From: a virus
Reading direction: 5' to 3' (one strand)
Virus record (IMG/VR): IMGVR_UViG_3300009370_000081
Coordinates: 1-36,067 of that record
Length of the DNA: 36,067 nt
Each line of letters opens with the position of its first letter. Positions within the stretch are counted from its first letter, which is position 1. A program made the position numbers and the translations under genes. Of the stretch, positions 17,762 to 25,760 are shown one piece after another. Under the pieces are notes generated by a model. The model saw only the letters and a list, made by a program, of their open reading frames with translations, made no database searches and had not been told where the DNA came from.

Positions 17762-19096
17762 ATGAATTATGGTGAGGGAGAAAAAAGTAAAAAAACACAA
17801 CCTTCTGTTAATTTAAATTACCCGGAAACCGTGGATTATAATGCGAATCGTAACCCCCATCTTCGCCCTCCCGTCGCTCATAATAATTTAGCACCCCTTG
17901 CGGCTTTGTTTTATGAGAGAAAATTTTGGAAAGAAGGGCTTTATGAGTCTTTTATTTTAGGAGAACAAAACCTTATTGATTTATGGGGCTCTCCCTCTGC
18001 TTATGGTAAAGTTAATTTCAAGGGCTATCCAATTATATTAAATGAATATTTTTTAAAAGGGTTTGAGTCTAACCAAATTGAAGAAGTTTTGGGCCTTAAC
18101 TTTGTGGTGGATGCATTTGATGATTTTTCGACCTATTTGGCCCGTCAAGCCCAAAAACCCCTCCACCACACAGTCAAGGGTGCTAATTCTTTGTTCTCGC
18201 CACTTCGTCCTGACCAATCATGGACTTCAGCTCGTGTAGAATATGGTGATCACATGGGGAGAATGTTTGACTTTTTTGCAAACGAATTTGCTCAAGCTCA
18301 CCTGGATGAAATAAAAGATTTTAATACTTTTGTAAACTTGCTGTTGGAGTTTTTGGTGGGGGTTTCATCATCTACGCCTATAACCTTTAGCGGCTGGTAC
18401 AGTTCTCAGCAGGCACCATTTTCGTGTACTGGCTTATCTGTCCATTTACAAGGACCACCAGCAGATGATGATGCTGCAAAATATGAGGTAGGGCTACAAG
18501 ATCCAAATTATGAATTTTATAGAAAGTCAGCTGGGAAATTTGGGTTTTTTATTGATAAAAACTGGCCAACGCGCTTGATTGCTAATTTAAATCATCCTTA
18601 TATGCTACGTAAACAAAGACTAAATGGGTTTTTTGGAAACGAGAAATCTAATTTACAAAACATTTTTGGGGTTGGGTATTCTTTGGCTCATAGACAGGAC
18701 ATTGGCCTGCTCCAATCTATGTTTGCAGGATATTATAATTCTTTTATTACTCGCTATCCAACTCTTACTATAAGGAAAAGTTTTAAATGTATGCGTACAG
18801 ATCAAGCGCGTTTTAAGACGGTAAATGTAGATTTACCCCCCTTAGATGCTATGGATGAGAATGGGCTTTTAAAAAATAATTCTTCTTATACAAAAAACTA
18901 TGGCGATCTGTTCTGGATTAAAGTCTATACATACTTAAAAATTTATGAGCGCGGAAATACTATGAGCTTAAAAAACCTTGACAAATTTGTAGTACGTTAT
19001 TATGATTATTGGAGATTGCGCGGAATTGGCCCAACTGTAGATAAAATCTACCAGGATCTAACAAACATTCCCCAGTTTAACTATAACGTTATGTAA
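17762..19096 (+). CDS. Probable virion structural protein of unknown function
   Basis: A 444-residue protein I cannot assign to a family. It is soluble and rich in aromatic residues and Asn, with no signal peptide. Recognisable stretches are HLRPPVAHNNLAPLAALFYE (about 33-52), the hydrophobic FNTFVNLLLEFLVGVS (about 185-200), and a Tyr-rich C-terminus (FVVRYYDYWRLRGIGPTVDK). It is the last gene of the virion module, after the hub-like gene, with an AAGGAAC ribosome-binding site and a late-type motif upstream. A baseplate or tail-fibre-attachment role is plausible by position. The next gene (DNA polymerase) starts 17 bases after its stop, so the late and replication modules may be read through. 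Confidence 0.6.
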   Translation: MNYGEGEKSKKTQPSVNLNYPETVDYNANRNPHLRPPVAHNNLAPLAALFYERKFWKEGLYESFILGEQNLIDLWGSPSAYGKVNFKGYPIILNEYFLKGFESNQIEEVLGLNFVVDAFDDFSTYLARQAQKPLHHTVKGANSLFSPLRPDQSWTSARVEYGDHMGRMFDFFANEFAQAHLDEIKDFNTFVNLLLEFLVGVSSSTPITFSGWYSSQQAPFSCTGLSVHLQGPPADDDAAKYEVGLQDPNYEFYRKSAGKFGFFIDKNWPTRLIANLNHPYMLRKQRLNGFFGNEKSNLQNIFGVGYSLAHRQDIGLLQSMFAGYYNSFITRYPTLTIRKSFKCMRTDQARFKTVNVDLPPLDAMDENGLLKNNSSYTKNYGDLFWIKVYTYLKIYERGNTMSLKNLDKFVVRYYDYWRLRGIGPTVDKIYQDLTNIPQFNYNVM

Positions 19097-19112
19097 ATAG
19101 TAAGGAGATAAG

Positions 19113-20297
19113 TTGCTTTTTCAAGCCTTGGACGCAAAAGATCATTGCGTTGGAATTTATGCAGACAATAAGATTGTGTATGATGAAATACCATCATCCC
19201 TTTCTAAAACATGGTCTTTTGCTTCATTTTTGAAAAACAAAGAGATTGAATATGCCAGCTTATATGTCCAAAACAAATCTTTGGACAAAGTTTGCCCTGA
19301 GCATTTAAAAGAAAGCTGGCTTGCAGTTTCTAACAAACTAAAGGCGTTTTTTAGGTCCTTTCTCCAGGCGAAAATCTCTTTAGAAGAATTATGTTTTTTT
19401 GATCTTGTTCCTCAAAATTTTCTTTTGGATTATTTTTATGTCAAGTCAGAGATTACTCAATACGTATTTAATAATTTCCCTAAGCCTAGCAATTATGACT
19501 TTTTGGCAGAACTTAGCAAAGTAGTGATGGATATTCAATCACAAAAATTAAATATACAAAAAACTAACCTGGGAATATCGGCCAAAAAACCACAATGCCG
19601 AGCAGCTTTTAAGACAGCGTTTAAGGCTAAGCCTTATATTCAGTATAATATATTTGGAACCAAAACCGGTCGGCTTACCACTAAACCAAATAGTTTTCCT
19701 ATTTTAACTCTTCCTAGAGAATGTAGGTATATTATACATCCTCAGAATGATTTCTTCGTTGAGCTTGACTTTAATGCGGCGGAATTAAGGACTTTTATAG
19801 CCTTACAGGGACTTTCTCAACCAATTGATGATATCCATGCCTGGTTGATGCAAAATGCCTTAAACGGCGTTTCTGATAGGACTATGGCGAAAAAGCAAAT
19901 TTTTGCTTGGTTATACAACCCAAGTGCCTTTCATAAGAAATTGGATCAAATCTTTGATAAAGAAAATTTGATAAAGAAGTTTTGGGATGGAAAAACCGTT
20001 TCAACCCCATTTAAACGACAGATTCCATCGGATAAAAAACATGCTCTTAATTATCTTATTCAATCTTCCACAAGTGATTTATTTTTAAGACAGATGATTA
20101 AGGTATATGATTATATGAAGGGCCTAAAATCTCATGTGGCATTCTGTGTACATGACTCTCTGGTCCTTGATATGGCCATACAAGACAAAGAAAAGCTCGA
20201 AGGCATTAAAAATATTTTTTCCAGCACTGATATGGGGGTTTTCAGAGTGAATAGTAGCTCAGGAACAACCTATGGGAAAATGAAAATAATGAAATGA
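19113..20297 (+). CDS. polA: Compact family A DNA polymerase (Pol I-type polymerase domain)
   Basis: A 394-residue protein starting with TTG behind AAGGAGAT. Family A polymerase motifs are present in order: FGTKTGRLTTKPNSFP (about 181-196), motif A VELDFNAAELR (216-226, with the metal-binding Asp), a motif B-like RTMAKKQIFAWLYNP (256-270, with R, K and aromatic/Tyr positions kept), and motif C VHDSLVLDM (346-354, with the HD pair). The N-terminal 150 residues show neither a 3'-5' exonuclease nor a 5' nuclease signature. T7 polymerase is about 700 residues and E. coli Pol I about 930, so this is an unusually small polymerase. A separate flap exonuclease is encoded at 26488, and a DnaE-type polymerase begins at 35577. 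The role may be gap filling or primer removal rather than main fork synthesis (inference). Confidence 0.88.
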   Translation: MLFQALDAKDHCVGIYADNKIVYDEIPSSLSKTWSFASFLKNKEIEYASLYVQNKSLDKVCPEHLKESWLAVSNKLKAFFRSFLQAKISLEELCFFDLVPQNFLLDYFYVKSEITQYVFNNFPKPSNYDFLAELSKVVMDIQSQKLNIQKTNLGISAKKPQCRAAFKTAFKAKPYIQYNIFGTKTGRLTTKPNSFPILTLPRECRYIIHPQNDFFVELDFNAAELRTFIALQGLSQPIDDIHAWLMQNALNGVSDRTMAKKQIFAWLYNPSAFHKKLDQIFDKENLIKKFWDGKTVSTPFKRQIPSDKKHALNYLIQSSTSDLFLRQMIKVYDYMKGLKSHVAFCVHDSLVLDMAIQDKEKLEGIKNIFSSTDMGVFRVNSSSGTTYGKMKIMK

Positions 20298-20334
20298 AAT
20301 AAAAATTATTTTTTGATTCCTAGTTATTATATAG

Positions 20335-22251
20335 ATGGAAAAATGGTGGCTGGTCTTAATACTTTCTTTGGCCATGATGTCGTGTTCAGATACATTCATG
20401 GATGATCCACCTTTACCTGGAGATATAAGTTATGCTATTAACGCAGACCAAACACCTGTTATTTCGGCAGAACAATATAAACTAGATTGTTATAGAACAG
20501 AATATTATTTTTGTCCTGGCGTCAACGGTCCACTATATAGAATTGCCGTCCTTAAAGATATCTGCAAAGATCCACCAGAAGTTATTTCCATGAGTGAGTG
20601 TGAAGAATTTCTTGAATGTGACCCAAGCCAATTTAAGATGGGCGAAGAAGAGTGTATTACAGATATGGGATTGCCCGGCAAAAAAACTATTTTTTGTGAC
20701 AAAGGCCATATTAAAGAAGGCCAATGTGAAACAGAATGTGTAGAAGAAGTCTGCGACGGCATCGACAACGACTGTGATGGCCTAATAGATGAGGGTCAAC
20801 TAAACTCTTGTGGCGAATGCGGTGTAGAAGACACAGAAATATGCGATGGTATTGATAACGACTGTAATGGAGATACTGATGAAGACCTATTCCGCCCGTG
20901 TAGCACAGTTTGTGAAGGAGGCTATGAAACATGTGTAGGGGGTAATTGGGGATCGTGTACAGCAAAACAGCCCCAACCAGAAATTTGTGATGGTTTAGAT
21001 AACGACTGTGATGGTGATGTAGATGAGGGTTTAGACTGTCTATGCACAATTCAAGATATAGGAACGCTTTTCCCATGTGAGGAAGATCCGCTTGTATGTG
21101 GTCGTGGCTATAAAACTTGTGAGTGTAAAACTGATGATTGTACTATTATTGGGTTTACACCGTGTTTAGCTATGTGCCATTGGGAAATCCCCATAGATCC
21201 TAACTGTGATCCGTTCTTGGGCATGACATTACCATATGAATTATGTAATAATCATGATGATAACTGTAATCAATTAATAGATGAAGATTTATATGACATA
21301 TGTTATACTGGCCCACCAGAAACAATGAACATAGGCATATGTAAATCTGGCCAAATGACCTGTTTACAAGGTGAGTGGGGACACTATGATAGTAATGGTA
21401 ACTTCTTAGGTGGCTATTGTAAAGATGAGGTATTACCACTCGCTGAAGATCTTTGTAACGGCGAAGACGAGGATTGCGACGGAAAGGTAGATCAGGATAA
21501 AGAAATGCAAGATACAGACATTTTATTTATTGTTGATTGGTCGGGGTCAATGCACGCAGAAATTGAGGCAGTTTTAATGGCCTTGAATCAGTTTGCTAAA
21601 AACTATAAAGATGAAGATGTAATCAAATGGGGACTAGTGGTTGGGCCGCGAGTTCCTGGTGCTTATGGAAATAATAATTATTTGGAACTTGTTAGTGATC
21701 TAAAATCTTTTGAGGATTTTATGAAGAATTTCTCTTCCTTAAACAAAAACACTATGAACGGACAACACGAAATGTTGTATGATGCACTATATTTGGCATT
21801 AAAAGATTTGTCATCTAGCGAGCCATGGGATCTAAACGAACTTACGTGGGCTAAAATGGTTGGGAATGCGATTCAAGAGTCTATTCCTGAATTAGAAAAA
21901 TTTAAAATTAGCTGGCGTCCAAACGCTAAAAGGGTTATAATCGTGTTTTCAGACGAACCAGGTCAAAGTTTCATGATTCCCAAAAGTTTGTTAGGTGGCA
22001 GTTGGAACACAAATTATGATGGAGTAACTCAATCTATCCTTTTAAATATGATATCTTCTTGTTCTCAAACCTCTATCTATACATTTAGCAATATAAGCTC
22101 TAAAAACTCTAGTATGCCTTTTGGAGCTACTGGGTGGGAGCCCTTGGCTACTGCTTCTGGGGGGAAATGGTACGAGCTTAAACACAGTCCAGCTGAAATG
22201 TATACTGGTTTAATGGAAATCATAGATAAAGAGGTTTGTGGGGAAAATTAA
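20335..22251 (+). CDS. Putative lipoprotein with MopE-like metal-binding repeats and vWA domain
   Basis: A 638-residue secreted protein. Residues 1-17 (WWLVLILSLAMMSC) look like a lipoprotein signal with the modified Cys at 17. Residues about 50-390 are Cys- and Asp-rich, with five copies of a CDGxDNDCDGxxDE-type motif (about 140-153, 170-183, 218-231, 304-317, 374-387). These resemble the putative metal-binding repeats of MopE-like proteins and probably bind calcium. Residues about 394-630 form a von Willebrand A domain with a complete-looking MIDAS start (DWSGS, 401-405). No strong ribosome-binding site precedes the ATG and no upstream in-frame start exists. Such proteins are common in Myxococcota- and Bdellovibrio-like bacteria and unexpected in a lytic phage module. 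Possible roles are host-surface modification, superinfection exclusion, or an adhesin; none is shown. Confidence 0.82.
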   Translation: MEKWWLVLILSLAMMSCSDTFMDDPPLPGDISYAINADQTPVISAEQYKLDCYRTEYYFCPGVNGPLYRIAVLKDICKDPPEVISMSECEEFLECDPSQFKMGEEECITDMGLPGKKTIFCDKGHIKEGQCETECVEEVCDGIDNDCDGLIDEGQLNSCGECGVEDTEICDGIDNDCNGDTDEDLFRPCSTVCEGGYETCVGGNWGSCTAKQPQPEICDGLDNDCDGDVDEGLDCLCTIQDIGTLFPCEEDPLVCGRGYKTCECKTDDCTIIGFTPCLAMCHWEIPIDPNCDPFLGMTLPYELCNNHDDNCNQLIDEDLYDICYTGPPETMNIGICKSGQMTCLQGEWGHYDSNGNFLGGYCKDEVLPLAEDLCNGEDEDCDGKVDQDKEMQDTDILFIVDWSGSMHAEIEAVLMALNQFAKNYKDEDVIKWGLVVGPRVPGAYGNNNYLELVSDLKSFEDFMKNFSSLNKNTMNGQHEMLYDALYLALKDLSSSEPWDLNELTWAKMVGNAIQESIPELEKFKISWRPNAKRVIIVFSDEPGQSFMIPKSLLGGSWNTNYDGVTQSILLNMISSCSQTSIYTFSNISSKNSSMPFGATGWEPLATASGGKWYELKHSPAEMYTGLMEIIDKEVCGEN

Positions 22252-22253
22252 TA

Positions 22254-22262
22254 CTATTTAAT
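22254..22262 (+). promoter_or_regulatory. Candidate late promoter element (CTATTTAAT)
   Basis: ACTATTTAATATATA begins two bases after the previous stop and 37 bases before the start at 22300. It is close to the AACTATTTAT motif and precedes a gene with a capsid-targeting-like N-terminus. Confidence 0.38.
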
Positions 22263-22299
22263 ATATAAACTTTTAGTATCATATTACGGAGAAACTAAA

Positions 22300-22608
22300 A
22301 TGAAGATCACAAAGCAACGACTAAAACAAATTATTCAAGAAGAAGTTAAAGATATTCAAGAATTGCAAAAAATTTCCTCTGCGGAGATGAGCAAACAATT
22401 AGGAGCAGAGCGATCTGCTGGAGCAACGGGAGTTTCTGATGAAGAGAAAAAATTGTTAATGGACCTTCATCGCTCTTTAAAGGCCGCAGCTTTAAAAACC
22501 AATCTTCTTAGTGGCGCAATTGCTCCTTTCGTACAAAAACTTCAAGCAGCTTTAGAAAAAATAGCCCCACTTCAAGCTGAAGAAGAGCCTGGCGCTCGCG
22601 ACTATTAA
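22300..22608 (+). CDS. Small protein with capsid-targeting-like N-terminus (A)
   Basis: A 102-residue, highly charged helical protein. It starts MKITKQRLKQIIQEEVKDI, an amphipathic basic peptide shared in form with the proteins at 26151, 33758 and 34945. The remainder contains LHRSLKAAALKTNLLSGAI and a helical C-terminus (KLQAALEKIAPLQAEEE). There are no catalytic motifs, membrane segments or Cys residues. The peptide contains I-Q-E, which fits the [I/L]-x-E rule for T4 prohead protease cleavage. An ACGGAGAAAC ribosome-binding site and a late-type motif precede it. I infer a late protein that may be packaged in the capsid; a small DNA-binding or scaffold protein is an alternative. Confidence 0.72.
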   Translation: MKITKQRLKQIIQEEVKDIQELQKISSAEMSKQLGAERSAGATGVSDEEKKLLMDLHRSLKAAALKTNLLSGAIAPFVQKLQAALEKIAPLQAEEEPGARDY

Positions 22609-22629
22609 ATATATTTTTTAAGGTGACTG

Positions 22630-23490
22630 ATGGAAACAATTATCGGACTTGGATCCGCAGGGTGTAACATTGCAGAGAAGTTTTCCCTCCATCCTCAGTA
22701 TAATATTTTACGTATAGATACCGAGAAAAGAAAAGGAGAGGATTTTAAACTTATTCCCAAGCAGGATTCACATGAAGACTATGAAAATAACTGCCCTTCT
22801 TTTAAAAAGTTTTTTTCTAACGTAACTGAAGACTGTTTAGTGGTGGTTGGTGGCTCTGGCGCAATCTCTGGGGTGATCCTGCGCCTTTTAGAAGCACTAA
22901 GCAAAAGAAAAGTTGGTATAAGCGTTCTTTATATTCAGCCTGATATCGAAGCACTGCCCAGGATAGCCAGGCTACAGGAGCGTATAGTGTTTCAAATATT
23001 GCAACAATACGCAAGATCAGCAGCCCTCAACAGACTATATCTGGTAAGTAACCCGGCCATAGAAGACATTTTAGGAGAATTGCCAATTCGAGGGTATTTT
23101 GATAAAATTAATGACTTTTTAGTTTCAACTATTCATATGTTAAACATTTTTATTAACTCAGAGCCATTAATGTCTACGTTTGAAAAACCTCTGGAATCGG
23201 CTCGCATCTCTACACTTGGTATATTTAATTTAGAAAATAATGAAGAAAAATTACTTTTCCCCTTGATTTTCCCCAGGGAGCGCTTATATTATTACGCGAT
23301 AGGAAATGAGAGACTAGAAACTGAACGTGGTCTTTATAAAAAAATTCTCTCCTTAGTCAAGGAGAGAACAGATGGTGATAAAGTAAAATGTAGTTACGGT
23401 ATCTATCCAACTGAATATGAAGACGATTATGTTTATTCTATAACTCATTCATCATTTATACAAGGAGAAAACAATGGTGACAGTTTATAA
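22630..23490 (+). CDS. FtsZ/tubulin-superfamily-like protein, divergent
   Basis: A 286-residue protein with the layout of the tubulin/FtsZ N-terminal domain. It has a Gly-rich first loop IIGLGSAGCNIAEKF (4-18) after strand 1, then NILRIDTEK (25-33). The tubulin signature position carries VVVGGSGAISGV (71-82, in place of GGGTGTG) and runs into helix RLLEALSKRK and strand VGISVLYIQPD, as in FtsZ 'vaevak..g.ltvavvt.PF'. Then come RLQERIVFQILQ and LNRLYLVSNPAIEDIL, matching the FtsZ '..lit.iPNdkll' strand and the start of its H7 region (DKINDFLVSTIHMLNIF). The catalytic T7 loop NxDxxD is not evident, so GTP hydrolysis may be lost. It is shorter than bacterial FtsZ. Start: ATG after AAGGTGAC. Phage tubulins such as PhuZ position phage DNA; a role here is inference. 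Confidence 0.7.
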   Translation: METIIGLGSAGCNIAEKFSLHPQYNILRIDTEKRKGEDFKLIPKQDSHEDYENNCPSFKKFFSNVTEDCLVVVGGSGAISGVILRLLEALSKRKVGISVLYIQPDIEALPRIARLQERIVFQILQQYARSAALNRLYLVSNPAIEDILGELPIRGYFDKINDFLVSTIHMLNIFINSEPLMSTFEKPLESARISTLGIFNLENNEEKLLFPLIFPRERLYYYAIGNERLETERGLYKKILSLVKERTDGDKVKCSYGIYPTEYEDDYVYSITHSSFIQGENNGDSL

Positions 23491-23710
23491 TGGTACGTTT
23501 AAAAAGAAAGATAATACTCAGCGGAGTATGAGGTTTGTGAAGGTGAATGAACTTCCTTATGACTTACAGGAAGGTGTTTCGCGTAAGCAAACTACGGAAA
23601 ATGGCCGCGAGTTGGTCTGGGATATTGACAAGAAGAGTTTCCGTTATTATAATTGGAATACGACAATTGGCAATGTTTCACAAACCAAAGGCAATGTGAC
23701 GTTTAGTTAA
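23474..23710 (+). CDS. WYL_2/Sm-like small beta-barrel protein
   Basis: A 78-residue protein overlapping the tubulin-like gene by 17 bases and starting behind CAAGGAGAAAAC. The pattern GTFKKKDNTQRSMRFVKV...ELVWDIDKKSFRYYNWNT fits the WYL_2 (formerly DUF2693) family of phage proteins: a small Sm/SH3-like barrel with 'v.f.kkdGt.R.m' at the start and 'vwD.....fR.f..d.i' at the end. The biochemical role of that family is not known to me; nucleic-acid binding is suggested by the fold. The overlap implies coupled expression with the tubulin-like protein, just upstream of the single-strand binding protein. Confidence 0.68.
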   Translation: MVTVYNGTFKKKDNTQRSMRFVKVNELPYDLQEGVSRKQTTENGRELVWDIDKKSFRYYNWNTTIGNVSQTKGNVTFS

Positions 23711-23715
23711 TTAAA

Positions 23716-23859
23716 ATGTGGTTGATCTACGACAGAGAAACATATACTGAATTTAAAGATTCTATTTTGTTTCTCTGTCGTTTGGTCATACCACTATATC
23801 AGAAGCTTGGGAGATTTACCAAGTTTACTCTATTCAAAAAAAAAGGAGAAAATAAATGA
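23716..23859 (+). CDS. Possible 47-residue leader ORF overlapping the ssb start
   Basis: An ATG-initiated ORF (MWLIYDRETYTEFKD, a short hydrophobic stretch ILFLCRLVIPLY, then a basic tail) fills the gap before the single-strand binding gene. It ends in an ATGA overlap with that gene's start. There is no ribosome-binding site upstream of it, and a perfect 14-bp inverted repeat lies within it, so it may be a chance ORF over a regulatory leader. If translated, it could couple to ssb expression. Confidence 0.25.
   Translation: MWLIYDRETYTEFKDSILFLCRLVIPLYQKLGRFTKFTLFKKKGENK
23729..23781 (+). promoter_or_regulatory. 14-bp hairpin in the leader of the single-strand binding gene
   Basis: Bases 23729-23742 pair perfectly with 23768-23781 (arm core CGACAGAGAAAC) around a 25-base loop. 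No T tract follows, so it is not a terminator. It lies 74 bases upstream of the gp32-like start. T4 gene 32 is autoregulated at translation by gp32 binding to a structured leader, so this is a candidate for similar control, although the structure here is a simple hairpin. Confidence 0.6.
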
Positions 23860-24608
23860 GTCTTGATATGAAAAAAATGAGGCAAAAGCTTCAAGCAGTG
23901 CAAAATAAAGGTGGTGGAAAGTCTATTTTTTGGCGACCCACAGACGGGGAACACGTGATCCGCATTATCCCCACAACCGATGGTGATCCGTTTAAGGATT
24001 ATTGGTTTCACTATAACCTGGGTGACAATCCCGGTTTCTTGAGTCCGAAGAAAAACTTTGGAGAGGACTGTCCTTTGGATAGTTACGTGCGCGAGCTTTA
24101 TAAGCAAGGAGATGAAGAAAGCATTAAGATGGCTAAATCTCTTAACGCTCGTCAGCGCTTCTTTTCACCCGTTTTAGTCCGAGGCGAAGAAAAGTCTGGG
24201 GTGAGAATCTGGGGATATGGGAAGATGGCCTACCAGGAACTTCTTAATCTTGTATTAAATCCTGAATATGGGGATATTACAGATGCAGAGGGAGGGACTG
24301 ATCTTTTAATTAAGTATGGAAAGCCACCTGGAGCCCAATTTCCTCAAACTACTATTACTCCGCGCCGAAAAACATCTCCGATTTCGGAGGATGGTGAGCA
24401 GGCCAAAGAGTTCTTGGAATCTGTTCCAGAGTTTGAAAGCGTTTTCGATCGGAAAACACCCTCTCAGGTACAAGAAATGCTTGATGAATTTATATCAAGC
24501 CAGCTTTCAGAGGATGAAGTTGAAGAACTATCCGAAGAACAAACCAAATATACTTCTTCTAGTTCTGACGTAATCGACAAAAAATTTGATGAGATGTTGA
24601 CAGCTTAG
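23856..24608 (+). CDS. Single-stranded DNA-binding protein, T4 gp32-like
   Basis: A 250-residue protein behind a strong AAAAGGAGAAAATAA start signal. A basic N-terminal segment (KKMRQKLQAVQ) matches the position of the gp32 self-association arm. The core contains IFWRPTDGEHVIRIIPTTDG, FFSPVLVRGEE and VRIWGYGKMAYQELL, as in gp32 proteins ('W.p..g..vIRflP' and 'y..nilV'...). The C-terminus is acidic (SEDEVEELSEEQ and DKKFDEMLTA), as expected for the tail that recruits replication proteins. At the T4 zinc-binding position CPVC, this protein has CPLD (C72), and no second Cys is present, so the zinc site appears lost. A terminator follows. It protects single-stranded DNA in replication and recombination. 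Confidence 0.85.
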   Translation: MSLDMKKMRQKLQAVQNKGGGKSIFWRPTDGEHVIRIIPTTDGDPFKDYWFHYNLGDNPGFLSPKKNFGEDCPLDSYVRELYKQGDEESIKMAKSLNARQRFFSPVLVRGEEKSGVRIWGYGKMAYQELLNLVLNPEYGDITDAEGGTDLLIKYGKPPGAQFPQTTITPRRKTSPISEDGEQAKEFLESVPEFESVFDRKTPSQVQEMLDEFISSQLSEDEVEELSEEQTKYTSSSSDVIDKKFDEMLTA

Positions 24609-24624
24609 TTATTACTGGGCTGGG

Positions 24625-24653
24625 AAGGAGGGCTTTAAGCCCTCCTTTTTTTT
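24625..24653 (+). terminator. Rho-independent terminator after ssb
   Basis: AAGGAGGGC (24625-24633) pairs with GCCCTCCTT (24639-24647) across a TTTAA loop, with T residues to 24653. The recombinase ribosome-binding site follows immediately, so termination may be partial. Confidence 0.92.
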
Positions 24654-24668
24654 AAAAGGAGAATATAA

Positions 24669-25760
24669 ATGGCTAAACGAAAATCTTCCGTGGGAAGAAT
24701 TAATACTAATGAGATAAGGAATTTGTTAAATAAAGGGGCCGGGTTTGAAGTGGCCTATAATTTGCAGGACGAAAATCCCACAGACGTAAAAGAGTGGATC
24801 CCTACAGGCTCGCGATGGTTAGATTCTATTATTTGTCGTGGTAGTCGAGCAGGAATTCCTGCTGGGAAAATAACTGAGATTGCTGGACTAGAAGGGGCTG
24901 GAAAGTCTTGGATGGCGGCTCAAATCTCGGCTAATGCCCAAAAAATGGGTTACACAGTGATTTATTTCGATGCAGAATCTGCTATTGATTCTTCGTTACT
25001 ATTACGGCTAGGGATCGATCTAGACAGTTTTATTTATGTACAGGCGACCACAGTTGAGTTTGTATTAGAAAGAATTGAAACATTGATTGCAAATACTGAT
25101 AACAAATATTTATTTGTTTGGGATAGTGTTGCTCAAACAGCCTGTGAAAAAGAAACGGTAGGGTCTTTTGATCCTAATTCACAAATAGGAATTAAGGCCA
25201 GGATCCTTTCTTTGGGGTTAAGGAAACTAAACATTCCTTTGGCCAATCATGGTTCAACACTATTAGTACTGAATCAACTTAAAACCAATATAGCGTCAAC
25301 TCCTTCACAGCGGATGGAAGTTTTGACTGAACCCTATGTTACACCAGGTGGAAAAGCGATGAATTATTCTGCTTCTTTGCGTGTATGGTTAACAGGGAGA
25401 AAAGCTAAAGCATCTTTTATTATGGACGGCGCAGATCAGGTGGGTTATGAAGTTCAAGCTAGACTAAAAAAGTCACGATTTGGGACAACAAATCGTCGAT
25501 GTCATTTCAAGATTATTTTTGCTGGCGATGTAGGTATTTTGGATGAAGAAAGTTGGCTCGATGCGATCCTAAGTTCCGAGAATGTAACACAATCTGGCGC
25601 ATGGTACGCTTTAAAATATTCTGATGGAACAATGCAAAAATTTCAGTCGAAAAGCTGGGTCGAGAAACTACATACTGATGAAAAGTTTAAAGCTCGTGTT
25701 TTAGAGATAATGGATGAAGAAATTATTAAAAAGTACGAAGAAAAAACGAGGATAGGTTAA
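24669..25760 (+). CDS. recA: RecA/UvsX-type recombinase
   Basis: A 363-residue recombinase starting behind AAAAGGAGAATA. It has the RecA core: EWIPTGSRWLDSIICRG before the ATPase, Walker A GLEGAGKSW (73-81), FDAESAID with the catalytic-type Glu, and the Walker B strand YLFVWDSVA (about 146-154). The L1/L2 region carries LLVLNQLKTNIA and EPYVTPGGKAMNYSASLRVWL, as in RecA/UvsX ('n......p.GGkal.f..s....'). It catalyses strand exchange in recombination-dependent replication and repair. It directly follows ssb, its usual functional partner. The stop overlaps the start of the next gene (TAATG). T4 UvsX and bacterial RecA differ mainly in peripheral parts I cannot separate by eye. Confidence 0.9.
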   Translation: MAKRKSSVGRINTNEIRNLLNKGAGFEVAYNLQDENPTDVKEWIPTGSRWLDSIICRGSRAGIPAGKITEIAGLEGAGKSWMAAQISANAQKMGYTVIYFDAESAIDSSLLLRLGIDLDSFIYVQATTVEFVLERIETLIANTDNKYLFVWDSVAQTACEKETVGSFDPNSQIGIKARILSLGLRKLNIPLANHGSTLLVLNQLKTNIASTPSQRMEVLTEPYVTPGGKAMNYSASLRVWLTGRKAKASFIMDGADQVGYEVQARLKKSRFGTTNRRCHFKIIFAGDVGILDEESWLDAILSSENVTQSGAWYALKYSDGTMQKFQSKSWVEKLHTDEKFKARVLEIMDEEIIKKYEEKTRIG

